From: CAVWDI01 sp046259385
GTDB lineage: Bacteria; Chloroflexota; Anaerolineae; Anaerolineales; UBA4823
Assembly (NCBI GenBank): GCA_046259385.1
Contig: JBJYWI010000218.1
Span: 1 to 38,591, forward strand
Direction of reading: 5' to 3'
Length of the DNA stretch: 38,591 nucleotides
Under the pieces are notes generated by a model. That model was given only the letters and a program-made list of their open reading frames with translations. It ran no database searches and was not told where the DNA came from. Positions 31,917-38,591 of this stretch are shown here, in pieces. Numbering within the stretch: position 1 is the stretch's first letter; every line of letters begins with the position of its first letter. The position numbers and the translations under genes were made by a program.

Positions 31917-31965
31917 ATCGTAATTTGAAGTAAAAATACCGCTTGTGGCTTCAAATGCTTACGAT
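31917..31965. promoter_or_regulatory. Long imperfect inverted repeat upstream of mmsA
   Basis: Left arm ATCGTAA-TTTGAAG (31917-31930) pairs with CTTCAAA-TGC-TTACGAT (31949-31965): two perfect 7-base blocks on each side, with a 3-base bulge (TGC) on one arm and an 18-base centre. It lies 82 bases upstream of the mmsA ATG. This is too large and exact to be likely by chance. It may be a pair of operator sites or a leader hairpin. Confidence 0.55.
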
Positions 31966-32229
31966 ACTTAAAAACAAACCCGATGGATACTGAGACCAGG
32001 TTAATATTCATTTTGCAAAATATGCACCCAGGATTTTTTAGTTCTCAAGTAGGTAGACTTTGATATCAGCTGGAAAGCCCTGCCTTAAATAACAGCCGTA
32101 ATTATATATCGGCGCAAAAGGTGCGTCAATCAACCTTACCTTTGTATTGCAAAAAATAAATAAACTACCATAAATCAAAAGCGCAGGCTTGCCCCGGGAA
32201 CGATTCAGAATTTTGTTCTTTCGTTTATA

Positions 32230-32235
32230 TATAAT
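32230..32235 (+). promoter_or_regulatory. Consensus -10 box before the tandem ABC gene
   Basis: TATAAT lies 45 bases before the ATG at 32281 in a TA-rich run. The -35 is unclear: TTCAGA lies 19 bases upstream. Confidence 0.4.
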
Positions 32236-32280
32236 AAATTCGTTAGAATGATCTGCCAGCCACTGCCGGCGGAGGGGGAA

Positions 32281-34365
32281 ATGATAAAATTGTGCCGATT
32301 TTCACAGAGGACATCCAGTAAACCCCTCTTCCTCCCAAAAGTTTTAATCAAGGCGGCAGTTCAAGTGACCTCCAGACAGGCAAACCAAGTTCCGGAACCA
32401 GAATCCAAAGTAAAGATTATCCAGATGCGGGATGTGGTGAAGTTTTACCCGAATGCGGCGGGTGGATTCAAGGCGTTGAACGGTATCAGTCTGGATATCA
32501 AACCAGGTGAGTTCCTGGGCGTGCTGGGTAAATCGGGAGCAGGGAAATCAACCCTGCTGAACATGATCTCAGGAGTCAGCCAGATCACAAGCGGTTCGGT
32601 ATTATTCTACAATGGAAACGAGCATGGGGCTTCAATCCACAAGATGCAGGAAGATGAGATGGCGCTCTGGCGTGGCCGAAACCTGGGAATTGTGTACCAG
32701 TCCTTCGAGTTGATGCCGATGCTTAACCTGGTCGACAACGTGATGCTGCCCCAGGATTTCAGCGGGGATTTCCGCCCGCGAGCGAGCGTTGATAAGGCGC
32801 TGGAACTTCTGGATACAGTTGAGCTTTCCGAGCATGCGTATAAACTGCCGGCGCATATCTCCGGCGGTCAGAAACAGCGTGTTGCGATCGCCCGGGCGTT
32901 GATCAACGACCCGCCCGTGATCCTGGCGGATGAGCCGACGGGAAACCTTGATACTGTGACCGCGGAGACTATCTTCCGGATTTTTGAACAATTGGTGGAC
33001 AGCGGCAAAACTATCGTGATGGTTACACACGACCTTTCGCTCGCATCCCGGTTCTCGCGCCAGGTATTTATCTCTGACGGGGAACTGGTTGATTCCCCTC
33101 CGGTTAGAGGGTACCAGCGAGCGTTCAAAAAACCAGACCAGGATATAGAAGTCCAATCCCAGACCGAGCCTCAAAATCAACCTATAAATACATCTGGCCA
33201 GATCGTTGAAACGCAGGCAGTTCAGGTAGTGAAAGATCGCCCTGTTTCTGTTATGCATTCTTTTTCTAAGAATGGCTCAGCGATCCGGCTTAAGGACCTG
33301 GTCAAGACCTATGTAAATGCAGCCGGCGAATTCCCGGCGTTAAAGGGGGTGGATCTGGAAATTGGCTACGGGCAGTTTGTATCCATAATCGGCAAGTCGG
33401 GCAGCGGTAAATCAACTCTGCTGAACATGCTGACCGGAATTGACCACCCAACTTCCGGGGAGGTCATTATCGGCGGGGAGAATATCTATAAGATGTCGGA
33501 AAGCCAGCGTTCAACCTGGCGCGGTAAAAACGCGGGCATCGTCTTTCAATTTTTCCAGCTTCTGCCCACCCTGACCCTGCTGGAAAACACGATGCTGCCG
33601 ATGGACTACTGCAATGTCTTCAAACTGGAAGAGCGCCCGGAGAGGGCGATGGACCTGCTTAAAATGGTTGGGCTGGAGGGACAGGCGGATATGCTCCCCG
33701 CTTCCGTCTCCAGCGGCCAGCAGCAAAGCGCTGCGATCGCGCGCGCCCTGGCGACAGACCCGCCCATCATTCTTGCCGATGAGCCAACCGGCAACCTCGA
33801 TTCTCGCTCTGCAGGGAAAATAATCGACCTGTTTTCGGAGTTAGCCCGAACTGGCAAGACCATCCTGATCGTCACCCACGACGAAAGCATCACCCGCCGC
33901 ACCGACCAGACCGTGATCCTCTCGGACGGCGAGATCGTCAACAGTACGGTGGCGCGCGCTCTGCCGTTCCTTAACCACCCCCAGATGCTCGAGGTAAGCC
34001 AAAAAGCCCAGGTAAAAACTTATCCAGCGGGAACAACCATCATCCGCCAGGGCGAACCTGTAGAGTTCTTTTACCTGATTAAGAGCGGGTTGGTAGAAAT
34101 TCTGGTAAACAACCCCGACTGCCCGCAGATAAAACTTGCCAGCTTGGGTCCGGGACAGTATTTCGGCGAGGTTGAGCTGATCGGAGGCGGCGACTCAATC
34201 GCCAGCGCCAGGGCTGCGAACGGGGAACCACTTGAGCTGGCTCTGATCCCAAAGGACCATTTTCAACAACTTCTGGATGGGTCCCCTGCAGCGGAGCGGG
34301 CTCTGTCTGCGGTTGCGCAGTCACGCCTGGCGGAAAACCTCGCCCGGAACGGAGACTGCCAGTGA
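32281..34365 (+). CDS. Tandem LolD-type ABC ATPase fused to a cyclic-nucleotide-binding-like domain
   Basis: This is a 694-residue protein with GGAGGGGG just before the ATG at 32281; an in-frame ATG at 32248 lacks such a site. The first ATPase (about residues 50-275) is canonical: Walker A GKSGAGKST (Lys89), signature ISGGQKQR (Ser194), Walker B ILADEPTGN (Asp217). After a Gln-rich linker the second ATPase (about 335-560) has Walker A GKSGSGKST (Lys377) and Walker B (Asp500) but a changed signature VSSGQQQS. From about 570 to 675 follows a CNB-like beta roll: FFYLIKSGLVEIL, LGPGQYFGEVELIGGG and SARA at the place of the phosphate-binding cassette. The gene overlaps its permease by 4 bases, so both form one exporter. 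Confidence 0.92.
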   Translation: MIKLCRFSQRTSSKPLFLPKVLIKAAVQVTSRQANQVPEPESKVKIIQMRDVVKFYPNAAGGFKALNGISLDIKPGEFLGVLGKSGAGKSTLLNMISGVSQITSGSVLFYNGNEHGASIHKMQEDEMALWRGRNLGIVYQSFELMPMLNLVDNVMLPQDFSGDFRPRASVDKALELLDTVELSEHAYKLPAHISGGQKQRVAIARALINDPPVILADEPTGNLDTVTAETIFRIFEQLVDSGKTIVMVTHDLSLASRFSRQVFISDGELVDSPPVRGYQRAFKKPDQDIEVQSQTEPQNQPINTSGQIVETQAVQVVKDRPVSVMHSFSKNGSAIRLKDLVKTYVNAAGEFPALKGVDLEIGYGQFVSIIGKSGSGKSTLLNMLTGIDHPTSGEVIIGGENIYKMSESQRSTWRGKNAGIVFQFFQLLPTLTLLENTMLPMDYCNVFKLEERPERAMDLLKMVGLEGQADMLPASVSSGQQQSAAIARALATDPPIILADEPTGNLDSRSAGKIIDLFSELARTGKTILIVTHDESITRRTDQTVILSDGEIVNSTVARALPFLNHPQMLEVSQKAQVKTYPAGTTIIRQGEPVEFFYLIKSGLVEILVNNPDCPQIKLASLGPGQYFGEVELIGGGDSIASARAANGEPLELALIPKDHFQQLLDGSPAAERALSAVAQSRLAENLARNGDCQ

Positions 34366-36779
34366 CAACCAATTCTAAAACCGCCCTTGCCCGGCCTCGC
34401 TGGCGGAAGGTTTTTGCAGACCTTTGGGAAAACAAGCTGAGAACCCTTCTGGTTGTTGCTTCAATTGCAGTGGGGGTGTTCGCGGTCGGTACAATCGCCA
34501 GCACGTATGTCATCTTCTCAGAGGACCTCACCATCAGCTATGCAGCCTCAAACCCGACCAATATCGATATCTGGACCGATTATTTTGATGAAAATTTTGT
34601 AAAAACCATCGAGAATCTTCCGGAGGTCTCCCAGGCGGAGGGGCGCTATATCCTCAATGTTCGCTTGCGGCAGGAGGGCGGCACCTGGAAAAACCACGAC
34701 TTGGTGGCGATAGAAGATTTTGAGGATTCGAATATTAATCTTGTTAATCCTCTGGAAGGAAAGACCATCCCAGGACCGCGTGAACTGGTGATTGAAAGGA
34801 ATGCCCTAAATGAAAGTGTTTACCATACCGGTGAAGTCCTTCAACTGCAGCTGGAAGATAACACAATCCAAGAAATACCAGTGGTGGGCATTGTACAGGA
34901 TCCAACAGGGGCTGGTGGTGATTTCCTGGCGGCACCAAAGGGTTATATCACCATGGATACCCTTGAATGGCTGGATCAGCCGCGCCAGTTCAACCATATC
35001 TTCGCTACTGTAAGCGGCGACCCCGATGACAAAGCAACCATCGAACATGCAGCTGATGCGATCGAAGACAAGATCGAAAAGAGCGGGCGTACCGTTTACT
35101 ACCGGAAGACCAATTTTACGCACAAACATCCAATGGAGGCTGTCGCTCTTACGATTCTGGCTGTGCTGGGAGTGCTTGGTGTAATGATTACACTGCTGAG
35201 CAGCTCTCTGATCGCAAATACGCTCAACGCGCTGCTCAGCCAGCAGATGCGCCAGATTGGGGTGATGAAACTTGTCGGCGCAAGGAGTACCCAGATCTCA
35301 TCGATGTACATTGTATTGATCCTGGCTTTTGGTTTCTTCGCGCTGCTGATAGCGGTTCCAACCGGGGTAAACGCAGGGTACGCCCTGGCGAACTTTGCCG
35401 CAAACTTCCTTAATATCACCCTGCAGGGTTTCCGGGTTGTGCCGTTGGCGATCGTGCTCCAGGTTCTGATTGCCCTGGGTATTCCGCTCCTTGCCGGTTA
35501 CTTCCCGGTCAACCGCGGTGCGAAAACTACGGTCCGGCGGGCGATCAGCGACGACCCTCAGGGAGGCCAGCCATCCAACACAAACCTGGTCGCTAAACTG
35601 CTGGGCCGGATTCGGTGGATTTCCAGGCCGATACTACTTTCAATCCGCAACACCTTCCGGCGCAAAGGCCGCCTGGCACTAACCCTTTTCACGCTGATCA
35701 CGGGTGGGGCGATATTCATCTCGGTTTTTAACCTGCGGGTTTCTCTGGAAGGATTCCTGGATTTATTAAGCGACCACTTCGGGGCTGACCTTACAATCGA
35801 ACTGGAACAGCCGTACCGCACCAGCGAAGTAGAGGCTGCGGTTCTGCAGGTTCCGGATGTGCAAGGGTTCGAGGCCTGGTCCTATGCGCCAGCGGAGATT
35901 CTTAACCCGGACGGAAGCCTGGACGCGAACCTGCATATACTGGCTCCGCCTGCCCACAGCGAACTGATCTCTCCGGATATCATAGAAGGACGCTGGTTTG
36001 AACCTGGGGAGCCCAGAGCGCTGGCATTGGCGGACGGCATCCGGGAGCTCTACCCAAATTTGAAAGCCGGGGATACCCTGAGGCTTGAGGTTGCTGACCA
36101 GCGCGAGGAAGATTGGACAGTTGTGGGCATTTTCCGCTTTTCCTCACCAGTGGATGAAATGTTCGGTTACGCTGATTACGAGACCATATCTGAAATACAC
36201 AACCTGAGGGACCGCTCAAGCTCTTACCGGATAGTCACCAGAAACCACACCCTGGCTGATCAGGAAAACGCAGCCAGAGCAGTCGATAGTGCTCTGCGGT
36301 CAGCCGGCTTCAAGGTCAGCAATATTGAACCGGGACTGCTGACCTTATCCGAAGCTTCAGAAGGTATCAACATCTTAGTGGTCTTGCTTCTATTAATGGC
36401 CCTTTTATCGGCGCTTGTGGGCAGCATTGGCCTGACCGGCACAATGAGCATGAATGTACTGGAGCGCACGCGCGAGATCGGGGTGATGCGCGCCATCGGG
36501 GCAGGAAACCCGGCGATTATCAAATCGGTGATCATCGAGGGCGCGATGATCGGTTTGATCAGCTGGGTTTTTGCAGCCATAGTATCGCTCCCGTTCAGCA
36601 TGCTGCTGATCAGGATAATGAGCGATTCGATGTTCAACGCCCTGGTCCCGCTTAAGCTGGCGCCGTTTGGATACCTGATCTGGCTGGTTGTGGTGCTGGT
36701 CCTATCCGCTCTCGCCAGCCTGCTTCCAGCCCGCAGCGCAGCTAACCTGACCATACGGGAAGTTCTGGCGTATGAGTGA
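34362..36779 (+). CDS. Double FtsX-domain ABC permease
   Basis: This 805-residue permease starts with GTG inside the stop of the ATPase gene (GTGA). An N-terminal TM (about residues 27-52) is followed by an extracytoplasmic MacB-like core (about 55-245) and an FtsX domain with three TMs (about 258-285, 308-335, 350-385). A second copy follows: TM (about 438-460), core (about 470-660), and three TMs (about 673-700, 722-750, 765-790) with ERTREIGVMRAIGAG. One polypeptide thus supplies both halves of the transporter, matching the two ATPase domains in the partner. Such exporters (MacB/LolCDE type) move lipids, lipoproteins or peptides at the outer leaflet. No fusion protein is encoded beside it. 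A strong hairpin follows. Confidence 0.92.
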   Translation: MTTNSKTALARPRWRKVFADLWENKLRTLLVVASIAVGVFAVGTIASTYVIFSEDLTISYAASNPTNIDIWTDYFDENFVKTIENLPEVSQAEGRYILNVRLRQEGGTWKNHDLVAIEDFEDSNINLVNPLEGKTIPGPRELVIERNALNESVYHTGEVLQLQLEDNTIQEIPVVGIVQDPTGAGGDFLAAPKGYITMDTLEWLDQPRQFNHIFATVSGDPDDKATIEHAADAIEDKIEKSGRTVYYRKTNFTHKHPMEAVALTILAVLGVLGVMITLLSSSLIANTLNALLSQQMRQIGVMKLVGARSTQISSMYIVLILAFGFFALLIAVPTGVNAGYALANFAANFLNITLQGFRVVPLAIVLQVLIALGIPLLAGYFPVNRGAKTTVRRAISDDPQGGQPSNTNLVAKLLGRIRWISRPILLSIRNTFRRKGRLALTLFTLITGGAIFISVFNLRVSLEGFLDLLSDHFGADLTIELEQPYRTSEVEAAVLQVPDVQGFEAWSYAPAEILNPDGSLDANLHILAPPAHSELISPDIIEGRWFEPGEPRALALADGIRELYPNLKAGDTLRLEVADQREEDWTVVGIFRFSSPVDEMFGYADYETISEIHNLRDRSSSYRIVTRNHTLADQENAARAVDSALRSAGFKVSNIEPGLLTLSEASEGINILVVLLLLMALLSALVGSIGLTGTMSMNVLERTREIGVMRAIGAGNPAIIKSVIIEGAMIGLISWVFAAIVSLPFSMLLIRIMSDSMFNALVPLKLAPFGYLIWLVVVLVLSALASLLPARSAANLTIREVLAYE

Positions 36780-36811
36780 GGTTGGAGATTAGGGATTGGA
36801 GATTGAGGGCT
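36780..36811 (+). repeat. Short direct repeats of GGAGATT type
   Basis: GTTGGAGATT and ATTGGAGATT follow each other at 17-base spacing directly after the permease stop. They look like a small slipped or dispersed repeat; the role is unknown. Confidence 0.35.
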
Positions 36812-36821
36812 GATATATAGC

Positions 36822-36858
36822 AAGTCCCCGGCACTTCGCAGGTGCCGGGGACTTTTAT
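36822..36858 (+). terminator. Strong intrinsic terminator after the permease gene
   Basis: AAGTCCCCGGCAC (36822-36834) pairs perfectly over 13 bases with GTGCCGGGGACTT (36842-36854) around a 7-base loop; TTATTT follows. It lies between the permease and the convergent sulfatase gene (end 36870). The minus strand lacks a T-tract after the stem, so it works best for the plus strand. Confidence 0.85.
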
Positions 36859-36869
36859 TTGTTGCGGTC

Positions 36870-38591
36870 CTACTGCCTTGCCAGGATGCGGCGCATCTCG
36901 GCTTCTCTATCTTCGATCACATCTCCGCTTAAATCAAACGTCACGCTGTGAATGGTGCCGGTGAACTCGAAGGGAGTCTCATAAAACGGCGCAACCGGCG
37001 CGCCGGGATCGGCACCCACGGTGATTCCACCGGTCAAACCCAAACTGAGGGGAGTGGTGTGCGGAAATTCCGCCTGCCCGACCAGCTTCCCGTCGATGTA
37101 AAGCTGGCCGCGACCTGGAGTCCCCTTTCCGTTAGCAATATCTGGAGGGCCGGTCACCTCAAATTCAAAACGCAGCTCGTGGCTACCAGCCGGAACCGGG
37201 TCAACGCTTTCCACTCTCAGGTAATCGCGGGCGACGTAGTTCTGCACGTAGCCAAGCTTACCGTCCTTGATATAGAGGGAATACCCACCGTCGGTGCCGC
37301 CGAATGACACCAGCGCGCCTTCCACACCTACCTCCGGGATTTCAACATCAGCGGTAATGGAATGGGTGCGGTTAAGCAGACGCGGGCCAGCGTTAAACGG
37401 GACGGATTGAGTCCCCGGGTAAAATGTATAACTGGTGCGGTCCTTTGCGATCTGGGGCCGCTCCTCGGCGAAGCGGGCAGTGCCGCGCCCGTCGACCGGC
37501 AGCACATTATACTTGCCGGCTTCGACGTACCACTGACCGATCATCTCGATTAATTTATCCCGGTGTTCCCCAGCGAGGTTGTAATTTTCGGCAAAGTCCT
37601 CAGCGACATGGTATAGCTCCCAGCCTTTTGCGTCCAGCTCCGTTAGCTTTTCAGCCGGGATCGGTTCCCCAAAGAAAGCGCCCGCTTCTTTGAAAGAAGG
37701 GCCGGGCCAGGGGCAGACCGCCCTCCAGCCGTCGTGGTAAAGCGAACGGTGGCCCATCATCTCGAAATACTGGGTGCGCCGCAGGCTGGGCAGGCCCGGG
37801 TCTTCAAACGACCCCCGGAAACTAACCCCCTCGATCGGGGATTGGGTAACACCCTTAATGCTGGTCGGGGGATCGATCTTGAGCATATCCAGCACGGTGG
37901 GTACCATGTCGATCGCATGGGCGTACTGCTCCCGCACTTCGCCCTTAGCTCGGATGCCCTTCGGGAAGTGGACGATGAAGGGGTCGCTGATGCCGCCGCG
38001 GTAGGTCTCGCGCTTCCAGCGCCGGAACGGGGTATTGCCAGCCCAGGTCCAGCCCCAGGCGTAGTGGTTGAACGTATCCGGACCGCCCAGCTCGTCGATC
38101 TTCTGCAGGTTCTCCTCAATCGATTCGGGTACGTTGTTGAAAAACAAGTTCTCATTGACCGATCCGGTGGGTCCGCCCTCGGAACTGGCGCCGTTATCTG
38201 AGAGCACCATAATCAGGGTGTCCTCGAACTCGCCAAGGTTCTTCAGGAAATCCAGCAGGCGCCCGATGTGATGGTCGGTATGCTCCAGAAAGCCGGCGAA
38301 GACCTCCATCATACGAGCGTACAGTTTCTGCTCCTCAGGGGAACATTCCTCCCACGGTTTTACATCCGGGTCATGGCGAGAAAGCTCTGCATCCTGTGGG
38401 ACAATGCCCAGTTCCTTCTGGCGGGCAAAGGCCTTCTGGCGGTAAGCCTCCCATCCGTCGTCAAACTTACCTTTGTATTTATCAGACCATTCCTTGCGGA
38501 CGTGGTGAGGTGCGTGCATGGCTCCGGTGCAGAAATACATAAAAAAGGGCTTGTTCGGAGCGACCTGCTTGGCGTCGGCGATAAAACTGAT
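36870..38591 (-). CDS. Type I arylsulfatase, C-terminal 573 residues (N-terminus outside the window)
   Basis: The frame is open through the right edge (17 more codons before the internal ATG at 38540), so the start is missing. KPFFMYFCTGAMHAPHH, HTDHHIGRLLDFLKNLGE, MVLSDNGASSEGG and the substrate-loop text KRETYRGGISDPFIVHFPKG are typical of the sulfatase/alkaline phosphatase superfamily. The formylglycine motif (C/S-x-P-S-R) lies in the missing part. After about residue 400 of the visible part a LamG-like beta domain follows (HSITADVEIPEVG, GYSLYIKDGKLGYVQN, GQLYIDGKLVGQ), seen in large arylsulfatases. The enzyme cleaves sulfate esters. The radical SAM maturase at 22843-24213 could activate it, although 12 kb away. 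Confidence 0.93.
   Translation of the reverse strand: MSFIADAKQVAPNKPFFMYFCTGAMHAPHHVRKEWSDKYKGKFDDGWEAYRQKAFARQKELGIVPQDAELSRHDPDVKPWEECSPEEQKLYARMMEVFAGFLEHTDHHIGRLLDFLKNLGEFEDTLIMVLSDNGASSEGGPTGSVNENLFFNNVPESIEENLQKIDELGGPDTFNHYAWGWTWAGNTPFRRWKRETYRGGISDPFIVHFPKGIRAKGEVREQYAHAIDMVPTVLDMLKIDPPTSIKGVTQSPIEGVSFRGSFEDPGLPSLRRTQYFEMMGHRSLYHDGWRAVCPWPGPSFKEAGAFFGEPIPAEKLTELDAKGWELYHVAEDFAENYNLAGEHRDKLIEMIGQWYVEAGKYNVLPVDGRGTARFAEERPQIAKDRTSYTFYPGTQSVPFNAGPRLLNRTHSITADVEIPEVGVEGALVSFGGTDGGYSLYIKDGKLGYVQNYVARDYLRVESVDPVPAGSHELRFEFEVTGPPDIANGKGTPGRGQLYIDGKLVGQAEFPHTTPLSLGLTGGITVGADPGAPVAPFYETPFEFTGTIHSVTFDLSGDVIEDREAEMRRILARQ

Larger units (their letters stand above)
31836..32280. other. 445-base divergent regulatory region between mmsA and the tandem ABC gene
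   Basis: The region is AT-rich. It holds a long imperfect inverted repeat near mmsA (31917-31965) and a TATAAT box near the ABC gene (32230-32235), listed separately. I see no small gene or RNA structure in the part between. Confidence 0.5.

Noticed and set aside
31372..31923. Open frame of 183 codons on the plus strand
   Set aside because: Antisense to the start of mmsA and partly over the inverted repeat; no protein features.
32632..33258. Open frame of 208 codons on the minus strand
   Set aside because: Antisense to the first ATPase domain of the tandem ABC gene; no recognisable protein text.
1..38591. Defence island, prophage, CRISPR or integrated element
   Set aside because: No integrase, transposase, repeats-spacer array, tRNA attachment site, restriction gene or phage structural gene was found; only the kinase-STAND fusion has a defence-like look and it stands alone.

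Overview
The window looks like chromosomal DNA of a free-living, mid-GC bacterium. The best guess is a Chloroflexota member of the Anaerolineae type. The reasons are indirect: a cell-surface sortase with its own anchored protein, a MacAB-like exporter with no outer-membrane TolC partner, several lipoproteins, FtsX-type permeases, an anaerobic sulfatase-maturating radical SAM enzyme, and a B12-dependent methionine synthase reactivation protein. No rRNA, tRNA, CRISPR array, integrase, transposase or phage gene was recognised, so the phylum call is an inference.

Left part (1-9.2 kb). The C-terminal end of a methionine synthase (cobalamin) activation-domain protein is followed by a secreted S33-type alpha/beta hydrolase with an unusual membrane tail. 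Facing it is a compact seven-gene minus-strand operon (9147 down to 2632): membrane fusion protein, ABC ATPase, MacB-like permease, Gly-rich lipoprotein, OmpR-type response regulator, histidine kinase and a small exported protein. Overlapping start and stop codons show that much of it is translationally coupled. A pair of TCTGCA direct repeats with 11-bp period lies just upstream of its -10-like box and could be the binding site of the operon's own regulator.

Middle-left (9.4-18.4 kb). This part holds an NTF2-like protein, a Cys-rich four-helix membrane protein, a truncated C-terminal remnant of L-aspartate oxidase (nadB), an MFS transporter behind a long palindromic operator, a 1335-residue fusion of a kinase-like domain, a STAND/NB-ARC-type ATPase and a TPR-like solenoid, and a group II PLP-dependent decarboxylase.

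Middle (18.6-28 kb). A TPR membrane protein, a small exported protein ending in a PPHTG-TM-RRR tail, and a sortase run in the same direction and look like an enzyme with its substrate. Then come a two-helix coiled-coil membrane protein, an anaerobic sulfatase-maturating enzyme homologue, a lipoprotein alpha/beta hydrolase, a DUF1566 (Lcl-like) lipoprotein and a stand-alone STAS-domain protein.

Right part (28.3-38.6 kb). This part holds a YyaL/SPATA20-family thioredoxin-domain protein, methylmalonate-semialdehyde dehydrogenase (mmsA) behind a long imperfect inverted repeat, a two-gene exporter (tandem ABC ATPase fused to a cyclic-nucleotide-binding-like domain, plus an 805-residue double FtsX permease) ended by a strong terminator, and the C-terminal part of a type I arylsulfatase that runs off the right edge.

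The least ordinary items are the kinase-STAND-TPR fusion, the sortase with its PPHTG partner, the self-regulated MacAB-lipoprotein-two-component operon, and the tandem ABC-CNBD fusion. None can be claimed as a proven new system from sequence alone.
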